Assembly: GCF_900113375.1 (NCBI RefSeq)
Contig: NZ_FOPC01000011.1
Span: 105,480-169,479 of the forward strand
Source of the DNA: Algoriphagus hitonicola
Lineage (GTDB): Bacteria > Bacteroidota > Bacteroidia > Cytophagales > Cyclobacteriaceae
Direction of reading: 5' to 3'
Length of the DNA: 64,000 nt
This document shows positions 15,471 through 23,260 of this stretch, one piece after another (position 1 is the stretch's first letter; every line of letters begins with the position of its first letter). The notes beneath the pieces were generated by a model. It was not told the origin of the DNA. It made no database searches and was given only the letters and a program-made list of their open reading frames with translations. The translations under genes and the position numbers were made by a program.

Positions 15471-16683
15471 ATGTTCACCTAGAATTTATTCACCAAGCTG
15501 CTTAATCTAGAGGACCGTTGGATAGTTGAATAAGTTGACACCAACTTAAACAAGGGTGAGATTTACATTCATGTAGTATGCCTTTTGGATGAGATTATTG
15601 ATGTTGATACTGATGAGCTTTGTAAGGTTTACGACTTTGCCCCAGAGCGCTCTTGGAGGCATCTAAACACGATGCAATACAGGACTTATATCAAGAGTCG
15701 GCTTCCCAGGATCAAGTCATCCAACGGCAAGATTAAGACGGTTCAGCCTAATTGGGCTTACGGATATAAGGGGCAACACTCTTGTTTGAGCACGCTGTCT
15801 TAGACCTTTTGAAAGCCAGTAAAAACCAGACAAAAACAGCTGCACTCATGCGCTGTGGATTTAACGTAATTAACCGGATTTAACACCTGAGTACCCAAAG
15901 AGGCATGGAGAGACGGAACTTTTCCCAGATCATTTTTGAGCACCTGAGCATTGACGAGAAGTCGTTCAAGAAAGGCCACCGCTATGTCACCATACTCAGT
16001 CACCCCACGTCTCGCTGTGTACTTGACGTGGGAGAACGCCGGGCCAAGGAGTCCTGCAAGGCTCTGTTTGATAAAGCCTTGACTCCAGACCAGCAGAGCC
16101 GGGTAAACGCAATCAGCATGGACATGTGGAAACCCTACATGTATACCGCTAAAGAGTCTCTGGGCAATGCTTTGATTGTACACGACTGGTTTCACCTGGT
16201 CAAATATCTCAATGAGGTCATCGACAAAATTCGAAGGATAGAGGTCAAACAGCACCACGAATTGAAGAATAGCAGATATGCTCTGCTCAAGAGCCCTGAC
16301 AACCAAACCGAGAAACAAAGGATCCATTTTGAGGCAATCGCCGGAGCCAGCTATGAAGTCAGTAGAGCCTGGCAGGTGCGGGAAAATTTCAAGCAACTGT
16401 TTCACAAATCAAAGGTGCAAGCATGGCACCTGTTCAACCGTTGGGTCTCAGATGCACTAAAGCGGAAAATCAAGGAAGTAGATAAAGTTGTAACCATATT
16501 TCAAAACCATGTTTCCGGTGTTGTCGCTGCATTGATCAACAACCTAAACAATGGGATGGCAGAACGATTAAACTTTAAATTACAAGAACTCAAAACTGTG
16601 GGGAGAGGATATCGTACTTTTGATAATTTTAGAAGTGCTATATTATTTTTTCACGGAGGCTTAAACTTATATCCTCACTAACT
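15471..16683 (+). mobile_element. Degenerate ISL3-family insertion sequence
   Basis: The transposase reads in pieces. The N-terminal part (LLNLEDRWIVE; CKVYDFAPERSWRHLNTMQY) has in-frame stops at 15480 and 15531. A frameshift near 15785 and a further stop before 15905 precede the C-terminal 258 residues. That part has FEHLSIDEKSFKKGHRYVT, IVHDWFHLVKYLN and NNGMAERLNFKLQELKT, typical of ISL3 DDE transposases. I could not define terminal inverted repeats. The element is inactive and separates the six-cysteine peptide from its propeller gene. Confidence 0.85.
15905..16681 (+). pseudogene. ISL3 transposase C-terminal part
   Basis: This 258-residue frame is the longest surviving part of the broken ISL3 transposase. 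It carries the first catalytic Asp region (LSIDEKSFKKGH), the second (VNAISMDMWKPY) and the C-terminal Glu region (NNGMAERLN). The N-terminal zinc-binding and HTH region is encoded upstream in another frame with stops (15471-15900), so no complete transposase can be made without recoding. Confidence 0.82.
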
Positions 16684-16713
16684 TGGGGGTAAAACCCTAT
16701 TAATTAAAAAGTT

Positions 16714-17907
16714 ATGAAAATAAAACAACTAATTCTTTTATCGATTACATTAATTTCATTCTATTGTTGCAATTCTAAAGATAAATTAGATTTATTGAAT
16801 GGAAGCTCCATTACCAAATCAATTTCCTTGAATATTATGGATAGTGTAAAAATACCCTATCTTGGAAATCCTATTGTTCATGATATTAATCCTAAGACCA
16901 ACTCAATATTATTTATGGAATTTGATCAATTTTCTAATGATATAAATCTTGTGGATTTTGATGGAGATAAAATAAATTCATTTTCTAAATTCGGAGATAT
17001 ACCTGATGGTTATGGAAAATTATTAGCCTCACCAATATTATTAGATAATAATGAGGTTTTAGTGTATGGGACAAATGGTTTTATTCGGTATGATTATCAA
17101 GGTAATTTAATTTCAAAAGTCAAAATTAGTGAATTGAAATTTCCAAATTTTAAAAATAGATTGGCTATGGGATTTGGGATGGAAAAATTGGGAGACAAAT
17201 ATCTTAATATAGAAGGAGGCTCACGTGAAACTGTAAATTATGACAAAATTAATCTTCATCCTGAATATTTTTTGTTCAATCTTTTAGATCCAAAGACAGG
17301 GAAATCTAAACCTATTATTCAATTCCCTAATTCAAGTATTTACAGGAGTGGAAAGTATTTCTTCAGGTATGCTTGGCAACCAGTTTTTTCAGTAAATAAA
17401 AATTTGATTTTTATTGTGTTTGGTGGCGAACCAGCAATATATATATACAGTTCTAATGAACCATTTCAGTTATTATCAAAAATTAATCTGGATTTAGAAG
17501 ATTATCGATATTTTGAGGGTTCAGAAAATGAAAATTTAGAACATGATTTTTTGGGGATGTTCCTATCATCTGGAAGGATTGAAAATATAAAAAAAATCGA
17601 GGATAAATTTTTGGTTGCATATTTTGAAGGATATAAGGATTCCGACAAAGAAATATTCTTTGCACAGAAAAAAGATCGAAACGAAGCAATTGAGGTCAGA
17701 GAGAGACTGAAGGAAAAGTACCCTACAAGGCTGGCAGTTTTTGATAGTTTAGGAAATCTATTGACAATTTTAAATCCAGAAGGACTTGAACCAAACAGCA
17801 TGCTTTTGCGAGATGGGCAACTCTGGATGATGGAAAAGCCTGATGAGGAAGTGGAACGGGATTACTTTAGGCTGTTTAGGGTAGGGTTAAAAGTGGAAAA
17901 TAATTAG
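16714..17907 (+). CDS. Propeller-type lipoprotein, paralog of 10739
   Basis: A 397-residue protein with lipoprotein signal LISFYCCNSK. It matches the 10739 protein along its length: VKIPYLGNPIVHDINP near residue 47, GDIPDGYG, VYGTNGFIRYDYQGN, and a C-terminus QLWMMEKPDEEVERDYFRLF. The gene is strikingly AT-rich compared with the housekeeping genes around the array. It was probably paired with the 15134 precursor before the ISL3 element landed between them. The propeller role is inferred from repeat pattern and paralogs; ligand unknown. Confidence 0.78.
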   Translation: MKIKQLILLSITLISFYCCNSKDKLDLLNGSSITKSISLNIMDSVKIPYLGNPIVHDINPKTNSILFMEFDQFSNDINLVDFDGDKINSFSKFGDIPDGYGKLLASPILLDNNEVLVYGTNGFIRYDYQGNLISKVKISELKFPNFKNRLAMGFGMEKLGDKYLNIEGGSRETVNYDKINLHPEYFLFNLLDPKTGKSKPIIQFPNSSIYRSGKYFFRYAWQPVFSVNKNLIFIVFGGEPAIYIYSSNEPFQLLSKINLDLEDYRYFEGSENENLEHDFLGMFLSSGRIENIKKIEDKFLVAYFEGYKDSDKEIFFAQKKDRNEAIEVRERLKEKYPTRLAVFDSLGNLLTILNPEGLEPNSMLLRDGQLWMMEKPDEEVERDYFRLFRVGLKVENN

Positions 17908-17971
17908 CTGATCCTTATCTAAGCCTTTTTCCATCTTTCGATTAAAATTTAGATTCAATTAATAAGCTAAT

Positions 17972-18274
17972 TTGAGAACTTCTTTTCCCCATTACAAACA
18001 GCCCGATTCCAAAGACTGTGGACCTACTTGCCTGCGAATCATTGCCAAGTACTATGGTAAACTGATCTCCCTCAAGGAAATCCGGGAAATATCGGAGACG
18101 ACTCGGGAAGGAAGCAGCCTATTGAAGCTAAGTGATGCAGCGGAGGGGATGGGATTTAAGACGATTGGTGCTAAGTTAAGCTTTAAAAAACAAGTTCACG
18201 GCTATTTTGAGGAAGAAATATGGTTTTTAGCCTATAGTGGAGTGATAATTCTGAGGGAAATCGTGGATAGATAA
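17972..18274 (+). pseudogene. Truncated C39 peptidase domain (exporter N-terminus)
   Basis: A TTG start gives 100 residues. Residues 1-65 (HYKQPDSKDCGPTCLRIIAK; ETTREGSSLLKLSDAAEGMG) match the N-terminal C39 peptidase of peptidase-containing ABC exporters, with the catalytic Cys at about residue 16. The conserved His and Asp part is absent. After residue 72 the sequence changes to an unrelated tail (FLAYSGVIILREIVDR), which recurs after the other C39 remnants. The membrane and ATPase domains are missing. It cannot export or cleave as it stands. Confidence 0.78.
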
Positions 18275-18276
18275 TT

Positions 18277-18292
18277 CAGTAAAATTTTACTG
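18277..18292. promoter_or_regulatory. Palindromic operator candidate, copy 3
   Basis: CAGTAAAATTTTACTG is a perfect 16-bp palindrome. It starts just after the stop of the C39 fragment and lies 100 bases before the precursor ATG at 18392. It shares the AGTAAA/TTTACT arms with the site beside the XRE gene. Confidence 0.65.
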
Positions 18293-18391
18293 GAATTTAA
18301 TAAAATTGGTATAGGATTAGGAAATCCATTAATGGAACTTGTTTTCGAAAAGAAACAGAAAAACTGTTTTAAAAATCCTAACTTAAAAGAA

Positions 18392-18634
18392 ATGAAAGGT
18401 TTAACCTTGGAAAAAATGAAGGCCTTCTCAAAAGAAGTGCTTGACAGAAATCAAATGGCCAATATTTAAGGCGGTTCAAGTGGTGACTCTGGAAATAATG
18501 GAGTATGGCGTTGTACTTGCCCCGACGGAACAGTTGCAATGGTTTTTATCTACGATGATACTTCTCCTGGTGAACACGACGCAATGTTTGATTGTTCTGG
18601 CGTTATACTTTGTGACCCTCCCGGGACTTGGTAG
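18392..18634 (+). pseudogene. GG-leader precursor peptide interrupted by a stop just before GG
   Basis: The leader reads MKGLTLEKMKAFSKEVLDRN then QMANI, followed by TAA at 18467-18469, then GGSSGDSGNNGVWRCTC and onward in the same frame to TAG at 18632-18634. The homologous precursor at 22916 aligns without gaps and has TTA (Leu) at that codon, so one base change made the stop. The core frame of 54 codons is intact, with CxC and Cx5C pairs (four cysteines). It is either a recent nonsense allele or needs readthrough. A hairpin terminator and a propeller gene follow as in the other loci. Confidence 0.8.
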
Positions 18635-18643
18635 CTAATCAAT

Positions 18644-18676
18644 AGCAGAACATCCAAATTGGGTGTTCTGCTTTAA
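18644..18676 (+). terminator. Hairpin terminator after interrupted precursor
   Basis: AGCAGAACATCC (18644-18655) pairs with GGGTGTTCTGCT (18661-18672), followed by TTAATT. The following lipoprotein gene starts at 18693. Confidence 0.75.
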
Positions 18677-18692
18677 TTATGAAATAATAGAA

Positions 18693-19769
18693 ATGACGAA
18701 TGGATTTTATATTTACTTTTTTTTGTGCTTTCAATGTATTGTTGTTATTTCTTCGTGCTCATCCCCACTTCAAAATAAAGATTTTCCTACGGTTATAATT
18801 CCAGATAGGGTAGATCAAAATGTATACTTAAGTGATATAGCTGATTCCATAATTCAAATTCACTTAGAGACTAATGAGCAATCATTATTAAGTGTAATAA
18901 AAGATGTGGTGTTCTATAAAAATAAAATTTATATTAATGATGGAATTAAGATCCTAGGTTTTGACAATAAGGGGAATTTTCTTTTTAAATTAGGTCAAGA
19001 AGGCGATGGGCCTGGAGAATATGGCGTCATTAATTCTTTTGAAATTGATCGGAATTCGGGTTTAATTTATGTCTCCTCTTTGAGAAAATTGATTGTTTTT
19101 TCTTCAGATCATAAATTTATTCGAGAAAGAAGACTGCCAAGCGTATTAAATTATTTATCTTTTATAGATGGGAGTTTGGTGGCTATATCAGAAGAGGTTG
19201 AGAGCAATTCAGAAAATAAATTAACGAGAAAGACAAAATTATATCAACTTAATTCAAAACTTACAATCACGGATAGCACAACTTTTAGAAATGAAAAAAT
19301 AGACACTAGGGCTGAATCCTATTATAGGTATAAATTTTATATTTCTGTAAATGACTCAGAAAATTATTTATATAAACCTTCATTCTATAAGAAACATTTA
19401 CAACCCGACACCTTATATCGATTGAATGGATTGGATTTCTCTCCCTTTAAAGGGTTTGATTTTGAAAGAGCTAAAGAATTTAATCCAAATGGAAGAATCA
19501 ACCCAGTAATTTTGAATATATCTCATTCAGAATCTTATATTATTTGCGAATATCAATTGGATGCGGACTTAATGTTTTATATGGAGGAAAGGGGTGTATC
19601 TAAATCCTATAATTTAAAAACTGGCTTTCAAGACAATGACGGAACTTTGGTTGTTTTAAGACCAATAAAATTAAGTAATGATACTTTTTATTATATCAAA
19701 AAACCTGAATATGAAAAAGGATCAAAAATAGAACTAAACCCTATTATCGGCATAGTAAAGCTTAAATAG
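18693..19769 (+). CDS. 6-bladed beta-propeller lipoprotein
   Basis: The ATG at 18693 is preferred over an upstream in-frame start inside the hairpin; it gives 358 residues with lipoprotein signal CIVVISSCSS. The mature part has a typical 6-bladed propeller pattern of Bacteroidota: LSDIADSIIQIHLET, KDVVFYKNKIYIND, GFDNKGNFLFKLGQEGDGPG EY-type repeats. It is related to the protein at 21659 (KIGKIGEGPDEY). Very AT-rich codon use. It follows the interrupted precursor, so the peptide-propeller pairing is kept even where the peptide is damaged. Confidence 0.8.
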   Translation: MTNGFYIYFFLCFQCIVVISSCSSPLQNKDFPTVIIPDRVDQNVYLSDIADSIIQIHLETNEQSLLSVIKDVVFYKNKIYINDGIKILGFDNKGNFLFKLGQEGDGPGEYGVINSFEIDRNSGLIYVSSLRKLIVFSSDHKFIRERRLPSVLNYLSFIDGSLVAISEEVESNSENKLTRKTKLYQLNSKLTITDSTTFRNEKIDTRAESYYRYKFYISVNDSENYLYKPSFYKKHLQPDTLYRLNGLDFSPFKGFDFERAKEFNPNGRINPVILNISHSESYIICEYQLDADLMFYMEERGVSKSYNLKTGFQDNDGTLVVLRPIKLSNDTFYYIKKPEYEKGSKIELNPIIGIVKLK

Positions 19770-19822
19770 TTCTAAAATTATAATTGTCGAATTTAAAGTA
19801 CATTCTCCTCAATAAATCTGCC

Positions 19823-19969
19823 ATGATGAAAATAATAAGCTTAGAAATGCTCAGACCCAGCACCAATGAGATTTTGGAAAGAAGTAAGATGAAGAAGATT
19901 AAGGGGGGTATTGGGCTTCCTGCTATCTACAATGTGATAATTGGCAAAGCCATAGACCTATGCAAGTAA
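19823..19969 (+). CDS. GG-leader precursor peptide, short core
   Basis: The ATG at 19823 (or 19826) gives about 48 residues. The leader MMKIISLEMLRPSTNEILER then SKMKKIKGG fits the GG-type pattern with GG at 28-29. The core is only 19 residues with a single cysteine (IGLPAIYNVIIGKAIDLCK), unlike the four- and six-cysteine cores of the other loci. A frame starting at 19960 that overlaps its end contains a cysteine-rich stretch, so a frameshift may have replaced the original core. A secreted propeller gene follows at 20109. Confidence 0.7.
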   Translation: MMKIISLEMLRPSTNEILERSKMKKIKGGIGLPAIYNVIIGKAIDLCK

Positions 19970-20121
19970 CTAATTCCCATTTTTCTGCTGTAACTGTTTT
20001 TTGTGACTGCGGTGGAGTGGGTACAAGCAGATACTTACAAAATACAAGTTTAAAATTTTTTCTAATTCTGATTTTTATTATTTTAACAAATATTCCAAAA
20101 GTTACTTTATGGTTAATATAA
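19960..20121 (+). other. Overlapping small frame with CDCGG stretch, possible lost core
   Basis: A 53-codon frame opens with ATG at 19960, overlapping the end of the 19823 precursor in another phase. It reads MQVTNSHFSAVTVFCDCGGV and then a hydrophobic tail. The CxCGG stretch resembles the CxC start of the 9297 and 18392 cores. It may be the frameshifted original core of the precursor. It could also be chance. Confidence 0.3.
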
Positions 20122-21263
20122 ATAGTTATCGGCTCATAATTTACATCCTTTTTTTTGCCTTTCTTAATTGGCCTTCATTTTCCAATGCTCAATATAAACT
20201 GGAAGAAGTCAAGAGTTTTACTGTTGAATCTTTCTATCCTGTGGAAATAGTCGATTATTTCCCAAAGGATGGGCTTTATCTTGGTTATATTAATTCTATA
20301 GAAGGAAAAAGGATTGTACTCATTAATGAAGAGGGGGATTTTATCAGCAACAAGATTTTGGAAGGCGATGGACCAAATAAATCCTCGGCCCCATTCAATG
20401 CGATGTCCTTTGCAGAGGATGGTACTATCTATCTTCAATCCTTTTCGTTTATCTATCGCTATGATCAAAATTTGAACCTCCTTGACAAATTCAGCTATCC
20501 CTCTAGCACATCTATTCGAATTTTTGGGCGAATGGAGTTTTTTTCTTATTTCAAATTACCTGGTTCAAATTCCAATATTTCATTTATTACCAATCCTTCT
20601 GACACGAATTCATTTCGTCCTGGAAATGATTCTGAGACCGAGTTAATAGAGGTTTTCCAGAAAGGAACAGAAGAATCTTTTAAATTAGCTCCAGTAACGG
20701 ATCGGATTATGTATTCAAGGTTTGATAAATCTTTGTTAGCAGACCTCTTTTTCATCATTTATAAACTTGATCCAAAAAGTCGAAAGCTTTATTTAACAAC
20801 CAAGACAGATAGTGAGATACTTGTTTATGATTTGATAAATAAAAGTTTGGATTCTAGAATTGAAATAAACCATGGAGAGTTTCCAATACTTCAAAAGAGT
20901 AAAATTTCAAGAAATGACTTTAAAACCAATGGGAGAATCGCCTTGGGGGCTAAAAATCATAAACTATTTTCTCTAGGAGGAGAGAAAATAGTTTTGGATT
21001 ATATCCAAGAAATCCCCTACGGCATCTATGAACAGAAGATTGCTGAGGACCCAACCTACCATCATTTCCAAGACCCAAACTATCACCGGTTGATAATATT
21101 TGAAGGGACTACCCAGGTATCAGGTGACATCAAACTTCCAGTCAACGGTAAATTAATGACTGCCTTGCCAGAGAATAGACTTCTATTTCAGTTGATTGAC
21201 CCAACTATTGAAGAGGATTTTATCCGCTTTGGCGTATATGAATTGATTAAATCAGGCAATTAA
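20109..21263 (+). CDS. Secreted beta-propeller-like protein, AQ-type (paralog of 11978 and 26126)
   Basis: A 384-residue protein with a Sec signal ending PSFSNAQ. It aligns throughout with 11978: FTVESFYPVEIVDYFPKDGL, YLGYI, EGDGPNKSSAP, then YEQKIAEDPTYHHF, DPNYHRLIIF and EEDFIRFGVYEL at the C-terminus. The blades are regular but no enzyme motif is seen. It is exported without a lipid anchor, unlike the lipoprotein propellers. It follows the short-core precursor with about 140 bases between. Confidence 0.78.
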   Translation: MVNINSYRLIIYILFFAFLNWPSFSNAQYKLEEVKSFTVESFYPVEIVDYFPKDGLYLGYINSIEGKRIVLINEEGDFISNKILEGDGPNKSSAPFNAMSFAEDGTIYLQSFSFIYRYDQNLNLLDKFSYPSSTSIRIFGRMEFFSYFKLPGSNSNISFITNPSDTNSFRPGNDSETELIEVFQKGTEESFKLAPVTDRIMYSRFDKSLLADLFFIIYKLDPKSRKLYLTTKTDSEILVYDLINKSLDSRIEINHGEFPILQKSKISRNDFKTNGRIALGAKNHKLFSLGGEKIVLDYIQEIPYGIYEQKIAEDPTYHHFQDPNYHRLIIFEGTTQVSGDIKLPVNGKLMTALPENRLLFQLIDPTIEEDFIRFGVYELIKSGN

Positions 21264-21282
21264 GGAGATATTTGTTTTTGTT

Positions 21283-21503
21283 TTGAAAACCGGCTTCACC
21301 CTCTACAAACAACCCGATTCCAAAGACTGTGGCCCACTTGCCTGCGTATAATTGCCAAGCACTATGGAAAGCTGATCTCCCTCAAGGAAATCCGTGAAAT
21401 ATCGGAGACGACTCGGGAAGGAAGCAGCTTATTAAAACTCAATGATGCCGCGGATGGGATGGGGTTTAAGACCATCGGTGCGAAGCTGAGTTTTGAAAAA
21501 TAA
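21283..21503 (+). pseudogene. Frameshifted C39 peptidase remnant
   Basis: Nucleotide sequence closely matches the C39 fragment at 17972 (LYKQPDSKDCGP; IAKHYGKLISLKEIREISET; GSSLLKLNDAADGMGFKTIG). A one-base deletion after the DCGP codons shifts the frame and gives an early stop. The frame would end at TAA 21501-21503 in any case. A degraded copy of the same tail, then an operator palindrome, follow. Confidence 0.78.
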
Positions 21504-21579
21504 GAGCACTCCTAATTTGAGGAAGAAACAAGGTTTTTAGCCTACAGTGAGGGGTGAGGGAAATAATGAACACCTATTT

Positions 21580-21595
21580 CAGTAAATTCTTACTG
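21580..21595. promoter_or_regulatory. Palindromic operator candidate, copy 4 (imperfect)
   Basis: CAGTAAATTCTTACTG matches the 18277 and 22801 palindromes with the same flank (GAATTTAGTAAAATTGGTATA). No precursor gene lies between it and the propeller gene at 21659, so the peptide seems lost here. Confidence 0.55.
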
Positions 21596-21658
21596 GAATT
21601 TAGTAAAATTGGTATAGATTATAGGTTAAAGTGAAAATTGTAAATTCTCATCTCGATC

Positions 21659-22723
21659 ATGAAATATATTACTCGGATAGTGTTTATCATATTTATTTTC
21701 CAATTTCAGAATTGTGGAAATAAAGATTACCCAGATTCACTTAAATCTACTAAAACAATAGAAATCAAGATGGATTTATTGAGGGGTGATTCACCGGAAT
21801 TTATCATTGAAATATTAGACACTATAAACCTTGAGGTTCCTGGAAACCCTCCGCTTACATCCATTCAAGATTTGGCCTTTTCCGAGGATTTTATTCTTCT
21901 TTTAGATAGAAAACAGGGGCTTTTAAAATTTGACATCAATGGGAAACTTCTCCAGAAGATAGGAAAAATAGGAGAAGGGCCCGATGAATATGCTATGCCC
22001 TATGCCATTCACTTAGATGAAAAGGAAAATGTTGTTTTAGTGGCAGATTGGCAAAAAATGACCGTAATTTCCTATGACCTCGGGGGAAAATTTTATTCAA
22101 CTAGCAGTAAATTTTCCGGGTATCCGATCTCCTTTTATGAAGACAAAGATAACCTATTGGTAGTTCAAGAGACGATTAATGGTACCAAAGAAAAACCCCG
22201 TCAGGTATTAGTGAGCTCAATTGAACCCAAAACCTTTGAAGTTAAAAACTGGGAAAGGCCACTTTACGGCTATCATTCTGATTTTACCACTATCCATCAA
22301 ATCCCAAGGTTACTAAGTCGGGTAAACAACGCAAGCTTGTTTTACATGCCAATCATTCGGGGAGAGATTTCTTCTCATAGCAAAAGAGATACGATTTTTA
22401 GAAAAGTGAATGATCATCTGCTGCCTGAGTATCAAATTAATTTTGAGGGGTTTGATCCCATACTTCAATTGAGGATAAGCCAAATAGTGATGTCTGATAA
22501 ATATGTCTTTCTCCGGCTCATTTATGACAACCGACCCTATTTTTTAGTAATTGATTTAGAAAGAAATCGTCCCCTAATTCATTTAAAAAAATTATTTGAT
22601 CAAGAGATGACAGATGAAATGATTCCAAGGCCTTTTAAAGGGGATAGGTATTATTCCATTCTTAGGAATAAGGAGAATGGCTTAGAGAAAAATCCACAAA
22701 TAGTGTTTTACCGGCTGCAATAG
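21659..22723 (+). CDS. 6-bladed beta-propeller lipoprotein
   Basis: A 354-residue protein with lipoprotein signal IIFIFQFQNCGNK. The propeller pattern is clear: LTSIQDLAFSEDFILLLDRK, KFDINGKLLQKIGKIGEGPD EY, and ENVVLVADWQKMTVISYD. It is related to the 18693 protein. It is directly behind an operator-like palindrome and a C39 remnant without a precursor in between, so this module appears to have lost its peptide. Envelope location is inferred; ligand unknown. Confidence 0.8.
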   Translation: MKYITRIVFIIFIFQFQNCGNKDYPDSLKSTKTIEIKMDLLRGDSPEFIIEILDTINLEVPGNPPLTSIQDLAFSEDFILLLDRKQGLLKFDINGKLLQKIGKIGEGPDEYAMPYAIHLDEKENVVLVADWQKMTVISYDLGGKFYSTSSKFSGYPISFYEDKDNLLVVQETINGTKEKPRQVLVSSIEPKTFEVKNWERPLYGYHSDFTTIHQIPRLLSRVNNASLFYMPIIRGEISSHSKRDTIFRKVNDHLLPEYQINFEGFDPILQLRISQIVMSDKYVFLRLIYDNRPYFLVIDLERNRPLIHLKKLFDQEMTDEMIPRPFKGDRYYSILRNKENGLEKNPQIVFYRLQ

Positions 22724-22732
22724 TCACGATTG

Positions 22733-22800
22733 GAGGAAGAGATTCGCTTTTTAGCCTACAGTGGGGTGATAATTCTGAGGGAAATCGTGGATAGATAGTT
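22733..22800 (+). repeat. Duplicated C39-fragment tail
   Basis: These bases match 18209-18276 (tail of the C39 fragment, FLAYSGVIILREIVDR) with no gaps. The similarity continues through the operator and into the precursor leader, with a constant offset of 4524 bases. It shows a segmental duplication. Confidence 0.75.
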
Positions 22801-22816
22801 CAGTAAAATTTTACTG
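22801..22816. promoter_or_regulatory. Palindromic operator candidate, copy 5
   Basis: CAGTAAAATTTTACTG is a perfect 16-bp palindrome identical to 18277-18292. It lies 100 bases before the precursor ATG at 22916, the same distance as in copy 3. Confidence 0.65.
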
Positions 22817-22915
22817 GAATTTAGTAAAATTGGTATAGGATTATGAAATCCATTTGTGGAAATTGTTTTCGAAAAGAAACAGAAAAACTGTTTTAGAAAC
22901 CTAACTAAAAGAAAA

Positions 22916-23194
22916 ATGAAAAGCTTAATTTTAGAAAAACTGAAGCTCACCTCAGAGGAACTTCTTAACAGAAATGAAATGAAAGATATTTTAGGAGGAT
23001 CTGGAATGTCTTATTGTGCCGAAATGTACATGATCAGATCATGCAATGAACTAGACGATGCTCAGATGGCAGGTTTTCAATATGGATGGACCAGTAACGG
23101 ATGTAATTCTTCAGGAGGCGCTAATTATTGGGAGGAAGTCTCCTTGGAAGGAATCAGCATGGATGATTGTGACACCAGTTGGTATAGTTATTGA
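22916..23194 (+). CDS. GG-leader precursor peptide, four cysteines
   Basis: The ATG at 22916 is chosen because the leader then aligns exactly with the 18392 precursor; a longer frame from 22856 lies in duplicated non-coding sequence. The product is 92 residues. The leader is MKSLILEKLKLTSEELLNRN then EMKDILGG, GG at 27-28. The 64-residue core has four cysteines (SYCAEM, RSCNE, NGCNSS, DDCDT). A hairpin follows, then a carboxypeptidase-regulatory protein, a TlpA-like thioredoxin and an AQ-type propeller. The TlpA neighbour suggests disulfide handling. Confidence 0.85.
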   Translation: MKSLILEKLKLTSEELLNRNEMKDILGGSGMSYCAEMYMIRSCNELDDAQMAGFQYGWTSNGCNSSGGANYWEEVSLEGISMDDCDTSWYSY

Positions 23195-23209
23195 CTTCTC
23201 CTTTTTAGT

Positions 23210-23240
23210 ATTTGGGGATATCAAACCACTATCCCCAAAT
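23210..23240 (+). terminator. Hairpin after precursor peptide
   Basis: ATTTGGGGATA (23210-23220) pairs perfectly with TATCCCCAAAT (23230-23240). There is no long T run, so termination may be partial. Confidence 0.6.
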
Positions 23241-23260
23241 CTTCATGAAACAACTCATCG

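Noticed and set aside
15800..16405. Minus-strand open frame of 201 codons
   Set aside because: It is the reverse of the ISL3 transposase, whose plus-strand frame has clear DDE-family motifs.
17972..18274. A working bacteriocin exporter
   Set aside because: Only the first 65 residues of a C39 domain are present; the rest of the peptidase, the membrane domain and the ATPase are missing.
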